A DNA stretch of 64,000 nucleotides from Thermotoga profunda AZM34c06 (lineage in GTDB: Bacteria > Thermotogota > Thermotogae > Thermotogales > DSM-5069), in NCBI RefSeq assembly GCF_000828675.1, contig NZ_AP014510.1, positions 825,413 to 889,412 of the forward strand. The letters are read 5' to 3'. Position 1 is the stretch's first letter, and each line of letters begins with the position of its first letter. Positions 59,720-64,000 of the stretch are shown piece by piece. Under the pieces are notes generated by a model, which was not told the origin of the DNA, ran no database searches, and saw nothing but the letters and a program-made list of their open reading frames with translations. A program made the position numbers and the translations under genes.

Positions 59720-60639
59720 TCGTCACACCCCTTTCCAGATACAAGAAAGGTCAAATCACCATACAAATTTTGTAATCTTTCGAATTCTTTTTCATCATAG
59801 AAATTTATTTGTCCTCTACCGAAATATTTTGCCACTTCAACGCAAAAACGAGAAGCAAGCTCTATATCTATTTCATGTGAAGCACCCGTTGCACACCCTG
59901 CGACTGGGATATCTGTTGTAATAGCGACTCCTACAACAGGTACATCAACGACAGTACAAGGTTGCATAATGCTATTTAAATGATACACCCCATTCCCATA
60001 TGGCGTAATATCTTGAATTGTTATTGGTAAAACAAACGGCATCGTTCCACAAACTCTTTCGTATATATCCAATAAATCATCTGCTACCTTTAGTATATAA
60101 CCTTTCAGTACGGTTGGTGAAATTGCAAATCCTTTTCTTTTGGCAATGCGATTTCCTTTCGTCGTGTCTATCGAAAGAACAGCATCAACATGTCTGTTCA
60201 ACATCAATTTTAAAACTTCCCTTACACCAATAGGTGAATCCATAAATGGTACTGGTTTGTGGTCGATTGTAGGGGCATCTGGACAAATGTGAGTTGCTAT
60301 GTACACTGTACCTGCAAGAGATTCACCTTTTTCTTTCATTTGTGCAATCTTCAAAGCCGCCGCTAATGCCGCTATTGCACCATCGGCGTCACTCACAACT
60401 CCTACCATCTGTGGTCTTGCACCAACTCCACCTAATTGTCCAACGATCCCAAGAACAGGTGCCTTTTTATCTTCTCCTTCTATAGTTATTCTCACTATAT
60501 CTGTCTTTCCCTTTGACGTCACAACTTCTTCAAACTCTGCTTCGACATTTTTGTAATTCTTGAAAAATTCACAGACATCTTTACCACTTACTTTGGGATC
60601 ATCCAACAATTCCATTATCTTAAGAACCTGAGTCAGCAT
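59716..60639 (-). CDS. DUF1177 family protein
   Basis: 307 residues; AGGGAGGTATG lies before ATG 60639. GIVGQLGGVGARPQMVGVVS, ATHICPDAPTIDHKPVPFMD and AGCATGASHEIDIELASRFC match DUF1177. The conserved His and Asp (H-I-C-P-D-A-P) suggest a hydrolase-like metal site. Members sit beside oligopeptide transporter and M20 peptidase genes, as here, so a role in peptide or amide breakdown is inferred. Confidence 0.8.
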   Translation of the reverse strand: MLTQVLKIMELLDDPKVSGKDVCEFFKNYKNVEAEFEEVVTSKGKTDIVRITIEGEDKKAPVLGIVGQLGGVGARPQMVGVVSDADGAIAALAAALKIAQMKEKGESLAGTVYIATHICPDAPTIDHKPVPFMDSPIGVREVLKLMLNRHVDAVLSIDTTKGNRIAKRKGFAISPTVLKGYILKVADDLLDIYERVCGTMPFVLPITIQDITPYGNGVYHLNSIMQPCTVVDVPVVGVAITTDIPVAGCATGASHEIDIELASRFCVEVAKYFGRGQINFYDEKEFERLQNLYGDLTFLVSGKGCDE

Positions 60640-60652
60640 TTTTCATACCTCC

Positions 60653-61582
60653 CTATGTGTAAAGATGACATCTAATCTTTCTGTTTTTGATCTCAACGAG
60701 TTTTGGTTTTTCTGAGCATTTTTCAAAGGCCACGGGACATCTTGTTTTAAAAACACAACCTTCTGGTGGGTTGAGTGGACTTGGAATTTCACCTTTTATG
60801 GAAAAACCTGCGAGGTTTTCTATACCAATCTTCGGTATAGATTCCAAAAGTCCTTTTGTGTATGGATGTAGAGGTTCTTGCATTACATGTTCTGTTTTTC
60901 CCATTTCCATGATCTGACCAAGATACATCACCATTGTTTGGTCTGAGATGTGATTTACGATTTTCAAGTCATGAGTAATGAGTATGTAAGTCAATTCATA
61001 TTTTTCCTTTAGTTCCATGAGTAAGTTCAGTATCTGTGCCTGAACTGATACATCGAGAGCTGAGGTTGGTTCATCCAGTATCAACAGCTTTGGTCTAAGA
61101 ACCAGTGATCTTGCGATTGCAACTCTTTGTTTTTGCCCACCACTCAGTTGATGAGGGTACTTTTTGAGTACATCTTCTGTCAAACCAACGGATTTAATTG
61201 CGTTTATGACAAGCTTCTTACGTTCATTTTTGTTTGAAATTTTGTGCACACGCAATCCTTCTTCGACAATGAATGCCACTGTTTTCCTTGGGTCCAGTGA
61301 ACTGTCTGGATCTTGGAAAATCATTTGAATATCTCGGTTTTTCAAATTTTCCCTCAAATTGCCTTCATAGAAGATTTTTCCCGATGAAGGTTTATAAATT
61401 CCACTCAAAATCCGAGCGATCGTTGACTTTCCAGAACCACTTTCACCAACTATGCTGAAGACAGAACCTTTTTCGACTTCAAAAGAAACTTCCTGTACAG
61501 CTCTCAAGAATTTGATGGGTTTTCCAAAAACATTGAACTCCACTGGAAAATCTTTGCACAAATTCTCAACTTTCAAGAGCAT
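60653..61582 (-). CDS. oligopeptide ABC transporter ATPase (OppF/DppF type)
   Basis: 309 residues. Walker A GESGSGKSTIARIL, signature LSGGQKQRVAIARSL, Walker B LLILDEPTSALDV and the Opp C-terminal Cys motif GCVFKTRCPVAFEKCSEKP. Works as a heterodimer with the protein encoded next at 61586. Confidence 0.93.
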   Translation of the reverse strand: MLLKVENLCKDFPVEFNVFGKPIKFLRAVQEVSFEVEKGSVFSIVGESGSGKSTIARILSGIYKPSSGKIFYEGNLRENLKNRDIQMIFQDPDSSLDPRKTVAFIVEEGLRVHKISNKNERKKLVINAIKSVGLTEDVLKKYPHQLSGGQKQRVAIARSLVLRPKLLILDEPTSALDVSVQAQILNLLMELKEKYELTYILITHDLKIVNHISDQTMVMYLGQIMEMGKTEHVMQEPLHPYTKGLLESIPKIGIENLAGFSIKGEIPSPLNPPEGCVFKTRCPVAFEKCSEKPKLVEIKNRKIRCHLYT

Positions 61583-61585
61583 CTA

Positions 61586-62545
61586 TTAGTCAACCCCTTT
61601 ATAGAGCCAGCATTTCACTAATCTATCATCAACCGAGAATTCTTCTGGTTCTCTCTCAGTACAGATTGACATCTTTTGTGAGCATCTGGGATGAAACCTA
61701 CAGCCAGTTGGAGGATTGACAAGACTTGGGACATTACCTTCAATTGATTTGAGCTTTGTCTTTCTTTCTTTCATGGTTGGTATGGACGAGATCAGACCAA
61801 TCGTGTATGGGTGTAAAGGTTTTTCAAAGATTTTTCTGGTACTGGATATCTCACATATCTTCCCTGCATACATCACGATTACTGTATCTGCAATTTGAGA
61901 GATGACACTGAGATCGTGACTTATGAAAAGAATCGAAGTCTTAGATTCGGTTTTCAATTTCTTGAAGAGCTGTATTATCTGGGCTTGTATTGTTACATCA
62001 AGGGCAGTTGTTGGTTCGTCTGCTATGAGTAATTTTGGGTTACACAACATTGCCATGGCTATCATGGCTCTCTGTCTCATTCCGCCACTGTATTCAAAAG
62101 GGTATCTGTAGACCATCTTCTCGGGTTCTGGTATGCCGAGTTGTCTCATTATCGTTGTGACTTTCTCTATCGCCTCTTTGTACGACATACCATAATGTTG
62201 TTCAAGGACCTCTGAGAGTTGTTTTCCAATCTTTATATTTGGGTTGAGTGAGTTCAGCGGATTTTGAAAAACCATGCTGATTTTTGTACCACGAGGGTGG
62301 GTATTGGTTCTCAGAAGATCTTGACCCTCAAAGATTATCTTTCCTTTGACTATTTTCCCTTGTGGTTTTGGAATGAGTCCCATTATCGCAAGGGCAGTCA
62401 CACTCTTACCCGATCCACTTTCTCCAACAATCCCGACACATTCATTTTCAAACACCTTAAAAGAGATACCATCGGGTGCCTTAAGTGTTGCGTGTGATGT
62501 TTTGAATTCCACTGTGAGATCTTCAACAGACAAAAGAGGATTCAA
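61586..62545 (-). CDS. oligopeptide ABC transporter ATPase (OppD/DppD type)
   Basis: 319 residues. Walker A GESGSGKSVTALAI, signature YSGGMRQRAMIAMAM, Walker B LLIADEPTTALDV and C-terminal GCRFHPRCSQKMSICTERE. Start overlaps the M20 gene stop by four bases. Confidence 0.93.
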   Translation of the reverse strand: MNPLLSVEDLTVEFKTSHATLKAPDGISFKVFENECVGIVGESGSGKSVTALAIMGLIPKPQGKIVKGKIIFEGQDLLRTNTHPRGTKISMVFQNPLNSLNPNIKIGKQLSEVLEQHYGMSYKEAIEKVTTIMRQLGIPEPEKMVYRYPFEYSGGMRQRAMIAMAMLCNPKLLIADEPTTALDVTIQAQIIQLFKKLKTESKTSILFISHDLSVISQIADTVIVMYAGKICEISSTRKIFEKPLHPYTIGLISSIPTMKERKTKLKSIEGNVPSLVNPPTGCRFHPRCSQKMSICTEREPEEFSVDDRLVKCWLYKGVD

Positions 62546-63717
62546 AACTCTCTCCTCCTGTTGATGAAATATTCCTTAACTTGTTCAAGAAGGTTTGAGT
62601 TATTTACAAGATCAAAAACAGTCAGTGCGAGTGCCTTGGTAGCTCTTATCATGGCATTATAACCGTATTCTGAATTGGATGCCTCGGCGAATTCTTTTGT
62701 ATGAGTCGGTATGATTTTGTCACCTGTTATATTTATATATGCATGGATTGCCGGAACGATCTGTGTTACCGCACCCATATCTGTCGAGCCAACACCTTGT
62801 TCATAAGTTCTGGCTGCGATTTTTTCACCGACGAATTTGTAGTTCTCTTCAAGAGTTTTTGCAAGTGGTACGTTCACATAGACTTCGGGCATCTCTTCCT
62901 CGACTGTGATATTGCTGACACAACCGGTCATGTTACAAGCACCTTGTACAAGATTCCTCAATTTTTGTTCTAAGAAATTCACCTCTCCGATTGTCAGAGC
63001 CCTCAAACCAATTTCTGCACATGTATACTCTGGAATGGTGTTAAAAGATTGTCCACCATTGGTGATTATTCCATGGATTCTGACCTTTTCTGGAAGTTGC
63101 TGCCTCAACAGACCAATCGAGCTGAATAAAAGTATCATTGCATCGAGTGCGTTTATGCCTTTTGCTGGATCGGCTGCTGCATGTGCTGATTTTCCGAAAA
63201 ATTCTATTTTGAAACGTCTTATCGCATACGCAATATCAAAACCTGTACTCATTGAAGCTGGATGGATCATCATTGCAATATCAATATCTTTGAAAACACC
63301 AGCTTTTATTAGTTCTTTTTTGCCAGCTCCATGCTCTTCCGCAGGACAGCCAACAACTACAAGTGTGAATGGAAGGTCTTGAAAAGCTTTCTTAAGGCCA
63401 ACGGCTGCACCACAACTCATAGTACCTATCATATTATGACCACAGGCATGACCTATCGCTGGTAATGCATCGTATTCAGCCAGAAGAGCTATCTTGGGTT
63501 TTCCATGACCTGCTGTTGCTATAAAAGCTGTTTCAAGCCCTCCTATTTTTCTTTCAACAGAGAAACCATTTTCTTGAAGAAAATCTGCGAGTAACTTTGA
63601 AGATCTGAATTCTTGATGAGAAAGCTCTGCAATCTGGAAAATAGTTTTTGCGATTTTCACCAATTCATTTTTCAAAAGATCGATTTTTTCACAGATTTTG
63701 TCCTTCAAGATCATCAC
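62542..63717 (-). CDS. M20-family metallopeptidase/amidohydrolase
   Basis: 391 residues. IALLAEYDALPAIGHACGHN carries the metal-binding Asp and His, CPAEEHGAGKKEL the catalytic Glu pair, and FFGKSAHAAADPAKGINALD the dimerisation domain. This is the M20D/AbgB-like group that cleaves N-acyl or aminobenzoyl-amino-acid amides. Linked to an oligopeptide importer, it likely processes the imported substrate in the cytoplasm. Confidence 0.9.
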   Translation of the reverse strand: MMILKDKICEKIDLLKNELVKIAKTIFQIAELSHQEFRSSKLLADFLQENGFSVERKIGGLETAFIATAGHGKPKIALLAEYDALPAIGHACGHNMIGTMSCGAAVGLKKAFQDLPFTLVVVGCPAEEHGAGKKELIKAGVFKDIDIAMMIHPASMSTGFDIAYAIRRFKIEFFGKSAHAAADPAKGINALDAMILLFSSIGLLRQQLPEKVRIHGIITNGGQSFNTIPEYTCAEIGLRALTIGEVNFLEQKLRNLVQGACNMTGCVSNITVEEEMPEVYVNVPLAKTLEENYKFVGEKIAARTYEQGVGSTDMGAVTQIVPAIHAYINITGDKIIPTHTKEFAEASNSEYGYNAMIRATKALALTVFDLVNNSNLLEQVKEYFINRRREF

Positions 63718-63720
63718 TCC

Positions 63721-64000
63721 TTATTTTTTCAGTCTCGGATCTAATAGGTCTCTCAAGCCATCACCGAGTATGTTGAAACCAAGACAGGTGATGAGTATTG
63801 CAAGCCCTGGAAAGATTGCCATGTGTGGAGCTGTCTGAAGATAATTTTTGGCTTCTGAAAGCATACTTCCCCACGATGGTGTTGGTGGTTGAATTCCAAG
63901 CCCCAAAAAACTCAGAGTGGCTTCACTTATCACTGCACCAGCAAAATTCAAAGATGAATAGACTATCAATACGGGTACAACATTTGGCAAAATGTGCTGA
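63721..64000 (-). CDS. oligopeptide ABC transporter permease (OppC/DppC type), C-terminal part
   Basis: The frame is open to the window edge; about 92 residues are visible. HILPNVVPVLIVYSSLNFAG, FLGLGIQPPTPSWGSML and LGDGLRDLLDPRLKK are the standard OppC C-terminus. The N-terminal part and probably OppB and OppA lie beyond the window. Confidence 0.92.
   Translation of the reverse strand, partial: QHILPNVVPVLIVYSSLNFAGAVISEATLSFLGLGIQPPTPSWGSMLSEAKNYLQTAPHMAIFPGLAILITCLGFNILGDGLRDLLDPRLKK

Noticed and set aside
1..64000. tRNA genes, insertion sequences with transposase, replication origin
   Set aside because: None could be supported from the sequence by eye; a covariance-model scan would be needed to exclude tRNAs fully.

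Overview
The window is AT-rich bacterial DNA with strong Shine-Dalgarno sites. Its gene content (TAXI-type TRAP transporter, several sugar ABC transporters, trehalose synthase of the TreT type, mannosyl/glucosylglycerate-type genes, flagellar rod genes, Cmr-type CRISPR modules, radical-SAM peptide cassettes) points to a thermophile of the Thermotogales, most likely Pseudothermotoga or a close relative. This is inference from content; no marker gene settles the genus.

Layout. 1-2.0 kb: the end of an exopolysaccharide locus (glycosyltransferase tail, methyltransferase) decaying into fragments of sugar-nucleotide epimerases, with a piece of 5S rRNA and its terminator on the minus strand. 2.0-5.0 kb: TAXI TRAP transporter. 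5.0-8.8 kb: a tiny DUF1659-like gene, a DUF4143 ATPase and broken polysaccharide genes (flippase, glycosyltransferases). 8.9-33.4 kb: a defence island. It holds a very large SF1 helicase-nuclease, two complete six-gene Cmr-type (III-C-like) CRISPR effector modules in different gene order, a DarT/macro ADP-ribosylation toxin-antitoxin whose toxin half is deleted, RmuC, a PD-(D/E)XK protein and an AbiEii-type toxin with its small partner. No CRISPR array, cas1, cas2, cas6 or CARF effector is present, so crRNAs must come from elsewhere. Both Cas10 proteins have lost the GGDD cyclase motif.

33.4-42.7 kb: two tandem copies of a ribosomal-peptide cassette (short secreted peptide, Cys-rich precursor, radical SAM/SPASM enzyme, ABC exporter, and a divergent TPR-like gene). 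The right copy is intact; the left copy is full of frameshifts and deletions but still carries an intact precursor. The two precursors and the two secreted peptides are too short for usual gene calling and are described here from the sequence.

42.7-58.0 kb: one large co-directional carbohydrate region: two sugar ABC transporters, TreT-like glycosyltransferase, ROK repressor with a matching operator at both transporter promoters, an ABC ATPase, GH38 hydrolase, a GT81-like glycosyltransferase, an RpiR regulator and a GT4 glycosyltransferase. Together they look like uptake, synthesis and turnover of trehalose and glycosylglycerate compatible solutes. 58.0-64.0 kb, minus strand: flgB-flgC-fliE, preceded by an operon of oligopeptide transporter subunits, M20 peptidase, a DUF1177 protein and an XRE-cupin regulator.
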